Assembly (NCBI GenBank): GCA_021782995.1
Contig: JAJXUI010000001.1
Coordinates: forward strand, 62,001-126,000
Length of the DNA: 64,000 nt
From: Pseudomonadota bacterium
GTDB taxonomy: Bacteria; Pseudomonadota; Gammaproteobacteria; Burkholderiales; Gallionellaceae
Reading direction: 5' to 3'
In this document: positions 24,698 to 34,900 of the stretch, one piece after another
Position numbering within the stretch: the stretch's first letter is position 1
Layout: each line of letters begins with the position of its first letter
Notes under the pieces: generated by a model
Databases searched by the model: none
Told to the model about the DNA's origin: nothing
Seen by the model: only the letters and a program-made list of their open reading frames with translations
Program-made: the position numbers and the translations under genes

Positions 24698-25480
24698 ATG
24701 AGCGTATTCGCCTGGACTATTTCGGCCAGCATCTGTGGCGGCGTGTTGAGCATATTTGCGGCAGCGCTGCTGGCGCTTAACCGGCGCGCCACGCAATACG
24801 TCGGCATGATGGTGAGCTACGCGATAGGCGCATTGCTCGGGGCGGTATTCCTGGAAATCCTGCCTGAAGCAATGCGACGTTCACATAATGTGGCACTGCT
24901 CAGCGGCACGTTACTGGGCGGTATATTGCTGTTCTTCATCCTGGAGAAGCTGGTGCTATGGCGGCATTGCCACCACGACCACTGCGAGGCACATGAACCA
25001 AGGCTTGTGCAGGATCACAACCATGACCACGGCCGCAGCGGGCTGATGATCATGGTGGGGGATACCTTTCACAACCTGGTGGATGGCATCATCATTGCGG
25101 CAGCCTTTCTGACTGATATCCAGTTGGGCGTGGTGACGGCGGTCGCGATCATTGCGCACGAGATTCCACAGGAGGTGGGTGATTTTGCCATCCTGTTGCA
25201 TTCAGGTTACAGCAAATTGCAGGCGCTGAAGTTGAACCTGATCTCGAGTTTCGCTTCGGTAATCGGTGCCGTGCTGGGTTATTTCATGCTGCAAACCACG
25301 CAGGCGTGGATACCTTCGCTGTTGGCACTGGCTGCCGCCAGCATGATCTATGTGGCGGTGGCAGACTTGATCCCGGGCTTGCACAAGCGTGCCGAACTGA
25401 AAGACACGGTACAACAGGTTGCATTGATTCTGCTGGGTATAGGTTCGGTAGGGCTGATGGGCTGGCTGCTGTCTGAGTAA
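24698..25480 (+). CDS. ZIP family divalent metal transporter
   Basis: A 260-residue membrane protein of the ZIP family, which imports zinc, iron or other divalent ions. About eight hydrophobic segments are seen. The histidine-rich loop HCHHDHC...DHNHDH lies at about residues 88-113. The metal path motifs HNLVDGIIIA and HEIPQEVGD are in the usual central helices. ATG at 24698 is used; a TTG two codons earlier is possible. A TATAAT sequence lies at 24659-24664. rimO starts 27 bases after the stop. Confidence 0.92.
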   Translation: MSVFAWTISASICGGVLSIFAAALLALNRRATQYVGMMVSYAIGALLGAVFLEILPEAMRRSHNVALLSGTLLGGILLFFILEKLVLWRHCHHDHCEAHEPRLVQDHNHDHGRSGLMIMVGDTFHNLVDGIIIAAAFLTDIQLGVVTAVAIIAHEIPQEVGDFAILLHSGYSKLQALKLNLISSFASVIGAVLGYFMLQTTQAWIPSLLALAAASMIYVAVADLIPGLHKRAELKDTVQQVALILLGIGSVGLMGWLLSE

Positions 25481-25507
25481 AATATTTAATTTAATCAAGG
25501 TATTATT

Positions 25508-26848
25508 ATGACATCCAAACAGCAGGCGCCGCGCGTGGGTTTTGTGTCGCTGGGTTGTCCCAAGGCGACGGTGGATTCCGAGCGCATCCTCACCAATTTG
25601 CGCGCAGAAGGCTATCTGATCTCCGACAGCTATACCGATTCCGATCTGGTGGTGGTGAATACCTGCGGTTTTATCGACAGCGCCGTGGCCGAATCGTTGG
25701 AGGCGATCGGTGAGGCATTGCAGGAAAACGGCAAGGTGATTGTCACCGGTTGTCTCGGCGCCAAAGGCGATGTGGTACGCGAAACCCATCCCAAAGTGCT
25801 GGCGGTGACCGGCCCGCATGCTACGGAAGAAGTAATGGGACATGTGCACCAGCACCTGCCGAAGCCGCATGATCCCTATATCGACCTGGTGCCGGAGCAG
25901 GGCATCCGCCTGACGCCGGAACATTTTGCCTACCTGAAAATTTCCGAAGGCTGTAACCATCGTTGCACCTTCTGCATCATTCCTTCATTGCGTGGCGACC
26001 TGGTGAGCCGGCCGGTGGGCGACGTGATGCAGGAGGCGGAAAATCTGGTGCGTGCGGGCGTGAAGGAATTACTGGTGATTTCGCAGGACACCAGCGCCTA
26101 TGGCGTGGATGTGAAGTACCGTACCGGTTTCTGGGGCGGGCGTCCGCTGAAAACGCGCATGACCGAGCTTGCCAATGCGCTGGGTGAACTGCGTGACGAG
26201 AATGGCGAGAAGATCTGGGTGCGCCTGCATTATGTATATCCCTATCCGCATGTGGACGAGGTGATCCCGCTGATGGCGGAAGGCAAGATCCTGCCGTATC
26301 TGGATATTCCGTTCCAGCATGCGAACAAGCGTATCCTGAAGCTGATGAAGCGCCCCGGCGATGCGGAAAATGTGCTGGAACGCATACGCAAATGGCGCGA
26401 GATCTGCCCGGACATCACTTTGCGCAGCACATTCATCGTTGGCTTCCCCGGCGAGACCGAGGAAGAGTTTGAAGAGTTGCTGGATTTCCTCGAAGAGGCG
26501 AAGCTCGATCGCGTAGGCGCCTTCATGTATTCACCGGTGGAAGGTGCCAAAGCCAACGAGCTGCCGGACCATGTGCCGCCTGAAGTGCAGGCGGAGCGTC
26601 TGGGACGGTTGATGCTGCTGCAGGAAGAGATCAGCACCGAAAAGCTCAAGCTGAAAATCGGCAAGATCATGCGAGTGCTGGTGGATGAGGTGGACGAGGA
26701 AGGCGCGATTGCGCGTAGTGCCGCCGATGCACCGGAAATTGACGGCATGGTATTCATCAATGAAGGACAGTCATTGCAGACCGGCCAGTTTGTCGAAGTG
26801 CGCATTACGCATTCGGATGAACACGATCTGTGGGGTGAAGTCGTCTGA
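25508..26848 (+). CDS. rimO: Ribosomal protein S12 methylthiotransferase RimO
   Basis: A 446-residue radical-SAM enzyme that methylthiolates an aspartate of ribosomal protein S12. The N-terminal UPF0004 domain has [14 protein letters not shown] and NTCGFID with cluster cysteines. The radical-SAM motif CNHRCTFC is followed by IIPSLRG, and the C-terminal TRAM domain closes at EHDLWGEVV. The length is normal. It is close behind the ZIP gene and probably shares its transcript. Confidence 0.98.
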   Translation: MTSKQQAPRVGFVSLGCPKATVDSERILTNLRAEGYLISDSYTDSDLVVVNTCGFIDSAVAESLEAIGEALQENGKVIVTGCLGAKGDVVRETHPKVLAVTGPHATEEVMGHVHQHLPKPHDPYIDLVPEQGIRLTPEHFAYLKISEGCNHRCTFCIIPSLRGDLVSRPVGDVMQEAENLVRAGVKELLVISQDTSAYGVDVKYRTGFWGGRPLKTRMTELANALGELRDENGEKIWVRLHYVYPYPHVDEVIPLMAEGKILPYLDIPFQHANKRILKLMKRPGDAENVLERIRKWREICPDITLRSTFIVGFPGETEEEFEELLDFLEEAKLDRVGAFMYSPVEGAKANELPDHVPPEVQAERLGRLMLLQEEISTEKLKLKIGKIMRVLVDEVDEEGAIARSAADAPEIDGMVFINEGQSLQTGQFVEVRITHSDEHDLWGEVV

Positions 26849-26862
26849 CGATTGCCGTCAAA

Positions 26863-26932
26863 CCTCCCGATCAGCCTAAAGTTTTCCTGCCTGTTGCCGT
26901 AACAGGACTTAATGCAAGGCAACTCGGGAGGG
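26863..26932 (+). promoter_or_regulatory. Nested hairpin that covers the ribosome binding site of a small ORF
   Basis: CCTCCCGA (26863-26870) pairs with TCGGGAGG (26924-26931), which contains the ribosome binding site GGAGGG. Inside are GCCT/AGGC (26874-26877 with 26917-26920), AAGT/ACTT (26879-26882 with 26907-26910) and CCTGTT/AACAGG (26890-26895 with 26901-26906). The stems are nested, so all can form at once. No T-run follows, so a terminator is unlikely. Confidence 0.55.
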
Positions 26933-26936
26933 ACAA

Positions 26937-27098
26937 ATGAAATTCCTGATGATATTCATGTTTGCATCCGCATTGATGGTGCTATTCGTGCTTACCTTGT
27001 TCACCCGTGCCATCCTGGTTGAGTTTGCTGCAGCCAGGCAGGTCGGCAGTGAAAGGCTGACTCGCCATCGAAATTCGGCAGGCAAGAGGGTTTTATAA
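26937..27098 (+). CDS. Small single-pass membrane protein, 53 residues
   Basis: A short gene beginning MKFLMIFMFASALMVLFVLT, with one membrane segment at about residues 3-24 and a basic tail. It has an excellent ribosome binding site (GGAGGG, 5 bases before the ATG), which supports it as a real gene. That site can be paired with an upstream sequence, so translation may be controlled. The last 6 bases overlap the end of the convergent gene at 27093. I do not recognise the family. Confidence 0.55.
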   Translation: MKFLMIFMFASALMVLFVLTLFTRAILVEFAAARQVGSERLTRHRNSAGKRVL

Positions 27099-27488
27099 GT
27101 TCTTTTTCTTCAACTCTGCCAGCTGGTTGCTGCACAATGATTTTGCATGAGCTGCAAGTGTTGCAGCTTCATCCTGTAAGGCCTGTGGCACGGGAAGCTG
27201 GACTTTGCGTTTGAGGGGCATCAGCTTCTGCATCAGCTCAAGATAGTCGGCATGAGCCTTGTCTGCTGCTGCATTGCAATTGGATAGATAGCCATCGAAT
27301 ACGGCTTCGATATTCGCTTGCATCCGGTTTCGGCTTTTTGCTTCCAGCTGGGCCTGCATCAAACCCGTCTGCAAGGATTTTGCTTGCAGCTGTTCCTGCC
27401 GGTTCATGTAATCCAGCGCCATCCAGGCGCCACCGGCGAGGAGTATCAGCAAAACTGCTACGGCAATTTTAAGCAAGTTGGTCTGCAA
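27093..27488 (-). CDS. Membrane-anchored coiled-coil-like protein, unknown function
   Basis: A 131-residue protein with an N-terminal hydrophobic segment (residues ~6-26) and a helical, glutamine- and alanine-rich remainder. Cysteines at about 71 and 119 could form a disulfide in the periplasm. KRKVQLPVPQALQDEAATLAAH is a notable motif-like stretch. A purine-rich ribosome binding site (GGGAGGAG) lies before the start. I cannot assign a family. Its 3' end overlaps that of the small membrane-protein gene by 6 bases. Confidence 0.65.
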   Translation of the reverse strand: MQTNLLKIAVAVLLILLAGGAWMALDYMNRQEQLQAKSLQTGLMQAQLEAKSRNRMQANIEAVFDGYLSNCNAAADKAHADYLELMQKLMPLKRKVQLPVPQALQDEAATLAAHAKSLCSNQLAELKKKNL

Positions 27489-27617
27489 TTGAATCTCCTC
27501 CCTTGATTAACTTAATGTAATCAATATGTTACTTTGATTGTATTTGCGCCAATTTTGCCATGAGCAGAGACTGAGCGCATTGTCTATTGGTCTGATGGCC
27601 TGAGTGTATCAGCTGTT

Positions 27618-28922
27618 TCAGGCGGGATTTTTCTGTTTTTGCTGCGTCAGCAGCTTTTTATTGGTCGCATCCAGCCGGTTTACCATCAGATTCAGGAAGG
27701 CTTTGGCAAATCGGGATTGCAACCGGTCGCTTGCCTCAACCAGCGATTCTCCCTGAATTTCGATCAGATGCAGCGTACTGGTGGCTGTCACTGTTGCGAG
27801 CCGTGAGTGCCTGGCCTCATCCAGATATGCGATTTCACCAAAACAATCTCCCCGTCCGAGTTTGCTCAATTCCACGCCGGTCTGCGTTACCACTGCGTCT
27901 CCCCCCGCAATGAAGTAAAAACTTTTGCTGACATCGCCTTCCTTGACGACATTTTCATTTGGATTGTGATATTTCCAGTTGCATATACCTACTGTCTCCC
28001 AGATTTCCACATCGGAAAATTTTGTGAAAAACGGCAGTGTTCGCATAAAGCCGAATAGTGTCGTTTCAAAGCGGTTGTTGTCCGGTCGGTTGATATGAGG
28101 TATGGCGGCGGAGATGTCTTCGCAGAGCTCCTGCCAGGTTTTATACCGGCGGTCCATATCTGGATGGATTGCGCGGTGTACTGCGAAACGCAGGGCCTGG
28201 GGCAATTCCTGGCGGCGCATTTCAAGCGGGATATATTCACCATGTAGTTTCTGGTAGATCAGCGCATCCTTGGTGGTGGCATTGAAAGGGTAGGTGCCGG
28301 TCAGGAGCTGGTATGCCATGACGCCTACCGCATATATGTCGGACTGTATTGTGGGGCGAGCCTGGCGGAACAGCTCGGGTGCCATGAAAGGTAAGGTGCC
28401 TACCGTGTCCACCTGCGTCAATTCCGAATTGAGCAGGAAAGCTGACCCGAAATCGGAAATTTTTACCAGGTTATTGTTGCCCAGCAGGATATTGGAAGGC
28501 TTGATGTCGCGGTGCAGCACCCCCATCTTGTTGGCGTAATCCATGGCATTGCTGACCTTGTACAGGATATCTACCAGGCGATCCAGTGGCATCAGCTTGT
28601 CGGGGCTGGTGAACTCCTTCAGGGTGCCGCCGGGCAGGTACTCCATCACCAGATAATCAAATTCGTCCGAACTGCCATATTCGATCACTTCAACGACAAA
28701 CGGATGATGCAGTTTTCCGGCCAGCCTGGTTTCGTTATGCCACATCCTGCGGTTGCGCAGGCCATCTTCGTCATCTTCGAACAGGCTGAGCTGGGTAAGC
28801 TTGAGCGCCACGTCCCTTTTCAGGAAGTTGTCATAAGCCAGATACACCACGCCGGTTGCACCTTTTCCCAGCTGTTGTTTCATTGTGAAACGATCGCGAA
28901 AATTATCTTTTTCTATGGCCAT
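27618..28922 (-). CDS. Serine/threonine protein kinase with a C-terminal cyclic-nucleotide-binding domain
   Basis: A 434-residue fusion. Residues ~12-275 form a eukaryotic-type kinase: glycine-rich loop GKGATG (19-24), lysine K41, HRDIKPSN (137-144) and DFG (157-159), with an APE-like APELFRQ after it. Residues ~295-415 form a cNMP-binding domain; CFGEIAYLDEARHSRLATV matches the phosphate-binding cassette, in which an arginine and a glutamate contact cyclic nucleotide. No membrane segment is seen, so it is cytoplasmic. The kinase may respond to cAMP or cGMP, but the ligand and targets are inferred. The ATG at 28922 replaces an upstream TTG in frame. Confidence 0.92.
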   Translation of the reverse strand: MAIEKDNFRDRFTMKQQLGKGATGVVYLAYDNFLKRDVALKLTQLSLFEDDEDGLRNRRMWHNETRLAGKLHHPFVVEVIEYGSSDEFDYLVMEYLPGGTLKEFTSPDKLMPLDRLVDILYKVSNAMDYANKMGVLHRDIKPSNILLGNNNLVKISDFGSAFLLNSELTQVDTVGTLPFMAPELFRQARPTIQSDIYAVGVMAYQLLTGTYPFNATTKDALIYQKLHGEYIPLEMRRQELPQALRFAVHRAIHPDMDRRYKTWQELCEDISAAIPHINRPDNNRFETTLFGFMRTLPFFTKFSDVEIWETVGICNWKYHNPNENVVKEGDVSKSFYFIAGGDAVVTQTGVELSKLGRGDCFGEIAYLDEARHSRLATVTATSTLHLIEIQGESLVEASDRLQSRFAKAFLNLMVNRLDATNKKLLTQQKQKNPA

Positions 28923-29093
28923 GAGCAATCACTTCTGAAGCGGATTGAAGAAGTTGCCAGTGCGCCCCGTGGACGGACGAGCAAGCGTAATGGGCATTCT
29001 AAACATTCGGAGTGCGGGCTGGCAATCCGTCAGCAGCCGGAATACTCAAATTGACGTATGGGTGGTCTGGAAGAAGGCTGTTAGAATCGCGAC

Positions 29094-29474
29094 ATGACCA
29101 TTTATGCATTCATATCGGTGGGTCTTGGTGCGGCGCTCGGAGCGTGGCTGCGCTGGATATTGGGATTGTGGCTGAATCCTGTCATTCCGGTGCTGCCGCT
29201 AGGTACGCTGGTAGCGAATCTGGGGGGCGGATACCTGATTGGCATTGCAGTGGCGTTCTTCCTGCAACATCCAGGCCTGTCCCCGGAGTGGCGGCTATTT
29301 GCAGTCACCGGATTTCTCGGCGGATTCACGACATTCTCGACCTTTTCGGTGGAAACTGTCACCTTGTTGACCCGAGGGCAGCTGGGCTGGGGGATGGCGA
29401 TCATCGTTGCCCACTTGGGTGGGTCCCTGCTGATGACGGTATTGGGTTTGCAAACCTATAAGTGGATGCAATAA
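29094..29474 (+). CDS. crcB: Fluoride ion channel CrcB (Fluc)
   Basis: A 126-residue protein with four membrane segments. GAALGAWLRWIL, the LGTLVANLGGGYLIG region and the GFLGGFTTFSTFSVE motif, with its phenylalanine box and sodium-site residues, are hallmarks of Fluc channels that export fluoride as a dimer. A fluoride riboswitch was looked for in the 90 bases upstream and not found. A DUF190 gene starts 46 bases after the stop, a pairing seen in many bacteria. Confidence 0.96.
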   Translation: MTIYAFISVGLGAALGAWLRWILGLWLNPVIPVLPLGTLVANLGGGYLIGIAVAFFLQHPGLSPEWRLFAVTGFLGGFTTFSTFSVETVTLLTRGQLGWGMAIIVAHLGGSLLMTVLGLQTYKWMQ

Positions 29475-29520
29475 TCAGATTGCGAATCACGGCGGGTAAT
29501 TGCTGCAAGGAGGTAATGGC

Positions 29521-29832
29521 GTGAAATATGTTGCGTTGAAGTTCTATGTGAATGAAAAACAGCGGCTGCATGGCAGGCTGGTTTACGAATGGCTGCTTGA
29601 AGAGGCGCAGAAACTGGGCGTGCAGGGTGGCTCAGCTTATCGTGCAGTCGCAGGCTTTGGGCGGCATGGCAAAATGCATGAAGAGACGTTCTTCGAGCTG
29701 GCAGGTGAAATGCCGGTACAGGTGGAATTTGTTGTCGAGCCGGCACTGGCAGACAAAATCAGCGATGTTGTGCGGCAGCACAATCCCGGACTCTTCTACG
29801 TCAGACATGATGTGGAAGCGGGCGTCATATAA
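29521..29832 (+). CDS. DUF190 (PII-like) protein
   Basis: A 103-residue protein of the DUF190/UPF0166 family, with a ferredoxin-like fold like PII proteins. KYVALKFYVNEKQRLHGRLVYEWLLEEAQKLGVQGGSAYRAVAGFG is diagnostic. The start is a GTG, chosen because a near-perfect ribosome binding site (AAGGAGG) lies 9 bases upstream. It directly follows crcB and may be cotranscribed. Family members may tune the channel or bind nucleotides, but no function is proven. Confidence 0.85.
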   Translation: MKYVALKFYVNEKQRLHGRLVYEWLLEEAQKLGVQGGSAYRAVAGFGRHGKMHEETFFELAGEMPVQVEFVVEPALADKISDVVRQHNPGLFYVRHDVEAGVI

Positions 29833-29856
29833 GGCGCCACCTCCCAGCACCAAGCT

Positions 29857-30063
29857 TCAGCCGTACATCTTTCTCAGAAACTGCTCGATATCCATTTCTG
29901 CCAGCTCTGCTGGAAACGACTTGTGCCCGTCTTCCGGCTTCAGGTGCTGCAAACCAATCGCCGGATTCCATCCGGAAGACATGATCTCGTCGTCATATTC
30001 AACAGTTTCCGGCTTGTCCTGCTCTACCTTGCCGCTGCTCATATTCATCGTCATGACGCTCAT
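29857..30063 (-). CDS. Small acidic protein, unknown function
   Basis: A 68-residue protein. It starts MSVMTMNMSSGKVEQDKPETVEYDDEIMSSGWNPAIG in sense, with the start supported by a strong GGAGG 5-6 bases before the ATG. It has no membrane segment or signal peptide. The C-terminal half (FPAELAEMDIEQFLRKMYG) is likely helical and could be a docking motif. It could be a conserved small protein, but I do not recognise its family. Confidence 0.55.
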   Translation of the reverse strand: MSVMTMNMSSGKVEQDKPETVEYDDEIMSSGWNPAIGLQHLKPEDGHKSFPAELAEMDIEQFLRKMYG

Positions 30064-30201
30064 GGCACACCTCCACTCGATTCAGGCTTTGTATCAGCCT
30101 TGTAGACATAATAACGACATTTCAGAAAAAAGGTTTACCCTGAAGTACAGATTTTCTGCATTGTGATGTCCGGTCACATACCGGGGATGGAAGGAGTGGC
30201 G

Positions 30202-30960
30202 TCAGAGTGTCAGGATGCCGTTGGGGCAGGTTTGTGCTTGTTCCAGGCGAGAAATGGCAGGATGCAGGTTGAGGCCGGTATTTTCCTTGAGCTGGCTGGC
30301 TGCCGCTTTGAGATCTGCCAGTGAGGTGCTGATGTGGTTTGCCCCGGCCGCAAAGGCAATGGTATTGCCACTGTCGCATGACGGGAATGACAGTGCGCGT
30401 CCATCATATGCAGTACGTATGCGATCGACACTTTCCTGAAACATGCGCTTGGTGTATCCGATCAGGTTAACGGAAAGGATGCCATCCGCTGTCAGGTGCG
30501 CGCGGGTAGAACTGTAAAATCGGGTACTATCCAGTTCGCCAGCCTTGCCATCAGGATCAAACCCGTCAACCAGAATCATGTCCCAGGTGCGGGTGGTCTT
30601 CAGCAGGTATTCGACGCCGTCATCAATGATGATTTCAAGGCGTTCGGGATCATCAGGAAGCTTGAAAAAGTGCCGTGCTGCGGTGACAACCCTGGGTTCG
30701 ATTTCCACAACGGTCAAATGTGTATCTGGAAAATGGCGATACAGAAATTTTGTGAGGGAGGCAGAACCCAGTCCGATCAGCAATGCATTGCGCGGATAAG
30801 GGTTGCCGTCCCGCAAGAGCAGGCCGGCCATCATTTCGCGTGTGTATTCCAGCTCCAGATCCCAGGGGCGCGCAATGCGCATCGCCCCCTGTATCCAGTC
30901 TGAACCAAAATGCAGGGTGCGCACTCCGGCCTCTTCCTGTATGTCTATGGAAAAATTCAT
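30202..30960 (-). CDS. Spermidine synthase-like methyltransferase-fold protein
   Basis: A 252-residue Rossmann-fold protein of the spermidine/spermine synthase group. [16 protein letters not shown] is the SAM-binding loop, VVEIEPRVV ends the second strand, and [37 protein letters not shown] resembles the aminopropyltransferase core. The acidic position that binds putrescine is present in the D-G-F-D run. Many such proteins in betaproteobacteria are not polyamine synthases, and no speD or speA is adjacent. It is 31 bases downstream of nnrD. Confidence 0.8.
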   Translation of the reverse strand: MNFSIDIQEEAGVRTLHFGSDWIQGAMRIARPWDLELEYTREMMAGLLLRDGNPYPRNALLIGLGSASLTKFLYRHFPDTHLTVVEIEPRVVTAARHFFKLPDDPERLEIIIDDGVEYLLKTTRTWDMILVDGFDPDGKAGELDSTRFYSSTRAHLTADGILSVNLIGYTKRMFQESVDRIRTAYDGRALSFPSCDSGNTIAFAAGANHISTSLADLKAAASQLKENTGLNLHPAISRLEQAQTCPNGILTL

Positions 30961-30991
30961 AGTCGTAGCGGTAAAAATTGACGGTCAGCGC

Positions 30992-31861
30992 TCAGGCAAC
31001 TCGCAGCAGCCACTGGTTCAACAGCCAGCGGGACCACTCGGTGACTTCAGTTGCGGTCATGCCGATCAAGGCCTGCTGTTCGGCCAGTGCGTCTGCGGCA
31101 GCGCCATGCAGATGAACTGCCAGCAGCATGGCATCATCGACGGACATGCCTTGTGCGATGAAACCGGCAATCATGCCGCACAGTACATCGCCCATGCCCG
31201 GGCTGCTCATGCCGGGATTCCCGGTACGGTTGATGCGGAGTGCGCCATCGCTTGTCACGCACAGGCTGCCTGCCCCCTTCAGTACAACACAGCACTTGAG
31301 GCGGGATGCCAGTGCCACGGCAGCTGCCGGACGGTCCGACTGGACGGCTTCATTGCTGATGCCGAGCAGGCAAGCGGCTTCGCCCGGGTGTGGCGTGATT
31401 ACAGTTGGCCTGTTGCGCATGGCAAGCATGCTGCGCAGGTCGGGACGTATGGCGAGCAGGTTCAACGCGTCGGCATCCACTACCAGCGGGCTATCCAGTT
31501 TCAGCACATCGTGCAGGACTTTCTGGGCGGCCTTGTCGAGTCCCAGCCCGCAACCGATGGCGATGACATCATGCTTGATAGTGTCAGGGTGGGTGTTTGC
31601 AGGGTGCAGCATCAGTTCCGGTTGCATCAGGTCAATTGCGGGGGCATTATCTGCCAGCATCAGGGTGTGGACACTTCCGGCCCCGATCTTGAGGGCAGCC
31701 CGCGCAGCCAGCAAGGCGGCACCAGTCATGCCGATATTGCCGCCAATGACGAGTGCACTGCCGAACAGGCCCTTGTGGCTGTCTGGAGGGCGTGGTTTCA
31801 GCGCAGAAATTGCCTGTTTTTGCGAAATGGCGGGTATGCGATTTTGAGCCATGCTGGTCAT
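30992..31861 (-). CDS. ADP/ATP-dependent NAD(P)H-hydrate dehydratase (NnrD-type, stand-alone)
   Basis: A protein of about 289 residues related to the C-terminal half of YjeF/Nnr. It repairs hydrated NAD(P)H. Motifs [25 protein letters not shown] and [24 protein letters not shown] (phosphate-binding and catalytic aspartate region) are clear. There is no NnrE-type epimerase domain in the frame, so it is a single-domain version. Starts at 31861, 31852, 31882 and a GTG at 31918 are all in frame; 31861 is chosen as a compromise and none has a strong ribosome binding site. It is divergent from purL. Confidence 0.85.
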   Translation of the reverse strand: MTSMAQNRIPAISQKQAISALKPRPPDSHKGLFGSALVIGGNIGMTGAALLAARAALKIGAGSVHTLMLADNAPAIDLMQPELMLHPANTHPDTIKHDVIAIGCGLGLDKAAQKVLHDVLKLDSPLVVDADALNLLAIRPDLRSMLAMRNRPTVITPHPGEAACLLGISNEAVQSDRPAAAVALASRLKCCVVLKGAGSLCVTSDGALRINRTGNPGMSSPGMGDVLCGMIAGFIAQGMSVDDAMLLAVHLHGAAADALAEQQALIGMTATEVTEWSRWLLNQWLLRVA

Positions 31862-31882
31862 CCCGAGTGTGTGAGGCTGCAT

Positions 31883-31888
31883 TATAAT
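31883..31888 (+). promoter_or_regulatory. Possible -10 box of purL
   Basis: TATAAT occurs 36 bases before the purL ATG, within GCATTATAATTGC. A clear -35 box at the right distance is not seen. The sequence also sits in the divergent nnrD 5' region, so both genes could be affected. Confidence 0.35.
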
Positions 31889-31924
31889 TGCATCCTGTTC
31901 CACATGCTTGAAAGGCACCCTTCC

Positions 31925-34900
31925 ATGTTCCTCAATATCGCCGGCAAACCTGCTTTATCCAGATTCCGTCTTGATAAATTGCGCGCTGCGGTCAAGGCTG
32001 TTGCGCCTGATCTCACGCTGGAGACGACCCGTCACAGGTATTTTGCCGAAATGAAATCAGCACTGTCCGCAACGGATATGCAGTTGCTGTTGCGTTTGTT
32101 GAGCGTGGACAAAGCGGATGAAAAAGGTTTTGCGAAATTGCACGGTTTGCTGGTCATCCCGCGTCTTGGCACCATTTCTCCCTGGTCGTCCAAGGCGACT
32201 GACATTGCCCATCACTGCGCTTTGCCGGCAATTACGCGGCTTGAGCGAGGCGTGGAGTATTACTTCAAGTCGCGTGGCGGGCATGCGATCAGCAGAAGCG
32301 ACCTGAAATCCATCATGTCCTTGCTGCATGACCGTATGACTGAAACGGTGGTAACTGAGATGCAGGGGATTGAGACGAGGATATTTGCACAGGGCGAGCC
32401 CAAGCCATTGTCTACCGTAGATATCCTGCAAGGCGGCAGCAATGCGCTGACCGTGGCGAACTATGAGATGGGTCTGGCGCTGTCGAATGATGAAATCGAT
32501 TATCTGGTGGAGAATTTCCGCAAGCTGCAGCGAAATCCGACCGATGTCGAGCTGATGATGTTTGCCCAGGCAAATTCCGAACATTGCAGGCACAAGATTT
32601 TCAATGCCGACTGGGTTATTGATGACGAAAAGCAGGCGATGTCACTGTTTGCGATGATACGCAATACGCATAACCGGCATCCGCAGGGCACGATCGTGGC
32701 TTACTCGGATAACTCTTCGGTCATTGAGGGGGCTGAGATCGACCGTTTCTATCCCGGGCTTGAGCAGGATTACGGCTACAGCAAGGAACTGACGCATATC
32801 CTGATGAAGGTGGAAACGCATAACCATCCCACGGCCATCTCCCCGTTTGCAGGCGCGGCCACTGGTTCGGGCGGTGAAATTCGCGATGAAGGCGCGACCG
32901 GCACCGGCTCCAAGCCCAAGGCTGGACTGGCCGGATTTTCCGTGTCCAACCTGAACATTCCCGGCTTTGAGCAGCCTTGGGAAAACAATCCCTACGGCAA
33001 ACCTTCGCGTATTGCTTCGGCCTTGCAGATCATGCTGGAAGGCCCGATCGGCAGTGCAGCTTTCAATAATGAATTTGGACGACCGAATCTTGCCGGTTAT
33101 TTCCGCACGTTTGAAGAAAGCGTGAATGGCGAAATGCGCGGTTATCACAAACCCATCATGCTGGCAGGCGGTGTGGGCAATATTTCTGCAGGGCATACCG
33201 AGAAGCAGGGATTGCCGGTCGGCGCATTGCTGATCCAGCTGGGCGGCCCAGGCATGCTGATTGGCCTGGGGGGGGGCGCGGCATCCAGCATGGATACCGG
33301 CGCCAATGCCGAAAACCTGGACTTTGACTCGGTACAGCGTGGCAACCCTGAAATGCAGCGCAGGGCGCAGGAGGTAATCGATCGTTGCTGGCAGATGGGC
33401 AAGAACAATCCTATCCTCTCCATCCATGATGTTGGCGCGGGTGGCATATCCAATGCCTTGCCCGAGCTGGTGCATGGCGGTGGCCGAGGTGCCAAATTCG
33501 AATTGCGCAAGGTTACGCTGGAAGAGAAGGGCATGTCTCCGATGCAGATATGGAGCAATGAGGCGCAGGAGCGCTATGTGCTCGCGATTGCACCCGAGCG
33601 CCTTGCCGAATTCCAGGCGATGTGTGCTCGTGAGCGCTGCCCGTTTGCAGTATTGGGTCATGCAATCGAGGCGGACCGGCTGACGGTGCATGATGAGCTG
33701 TACGGAAATGATGCTGTAGACATGCCTTTATCAGTTTTGCTCGGCAAACCACCGAAGATGACGCGCAATGTCAAGCGCGAGAAGGTGAAGCTGCCAGGTC
33801 TGGATGACGGCAAAATCAGGTTGAAGGAGGCAATTTCCCGTGTGCTGAGCTTGCCCTCTGTCGCCGACAAGACCTTCCTGATCTCCATCGGGGATCGCAC
33901 TGTCGGTGGCATGACGGCACGTGACCAGATGGTGGGTCCCTGGCAGGTGCCAGTGGCGGATGTCGCAGTGACCATGATGGGTTTTGCGACCCGGATGGGG
34001 GAGGCTTTTGCGATGGGTGAGCGCACTCCGCTGGCCTTGATAGACGCACCGGCCTCTGGCCGCATGGCGATCGGCGAAGCCATCACCAATATTGCCGCAG
34101 CGAAAATTGCATCCATCGGTGACATCAAGCTGTCCGCAAACTGGATGGCGGCGGCAGGTCATCATGGCGAGGATGCCGCATTGTTTGATACCGTGAAAGC
34201 GGTCGGCATGGAATTGTGCCCGGAACTTGGCATCAGCATTCCGGTGGGAAAAGACTCCATGTCCATGCGCACGGCCTGGCAGGAGGGAGATGATAGGAAA
34301 TCCGTTACCGCCCCGTTGTCGCTGATCATCAGTGCATTTGCGCCAACGCAGGATGTCGGCAAGACGCTGACCCCGCAATTGCTTGCAGATACGGACACCG
34401 TATTGTTGCTGCTTGATCTTGGAAATGGCAAAAACCGCATGGGGGGGTCTGCGCTGGCACAGGTCTATCGCCAGGTCGGTAACACTGCACCGGATGTGGA
34501 TGATGCGGGCAACCTCAAGGCATTTTTCAATGCCATCCAGACACTGAATGGTGAAGGCAAACTGCTGGCTTATCATGACCGTTCCGATGGCGGCCTGTTG
34601 GCGACACTGTGTGAGATGTCATTTGCTTCGCATATCGGGCTGGATGTGAGTCTTGATGCTTTGAAGGGTGATGTACTTGAGGTATTGTTCAATGAAGAAC
34701 TGGGTGCGGTCATCCAGGTGCGCAAACGGGAGCTTGCATCTGTGTTGCAGGTATGCAACCAGGCAGGACTGAAACAAGTACATGAGGTGGCAACATTGAA
34801 CAGGCGAGGCATGTTCAATATTTCTGCCGGGGGCAAGAAACTTTATGCCGAAAATGCGATCGTGTTGCAACGCATCTGGTCTGCGACAACTTTTGAATTG

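Noticed and set aside
29000-29093. Possible fluoride riboswitch upstream of crcB.
   Set aside because: The conserved sequence blocks of that riboswitch were not seen.
30803-31924. In-frame extension of about 374 residues before purL.
   Set aside because: It runs antisense through the nnrD and spermidine-synthase-like genes, and the family N-terminus begins at 31925.
32642-33691. Open frame of 349 residues on the minus strand, and a similar one at 34922-35836.
   Set aside because: Both are antisense to well-conserved parts of purL and have no recognisable domains.
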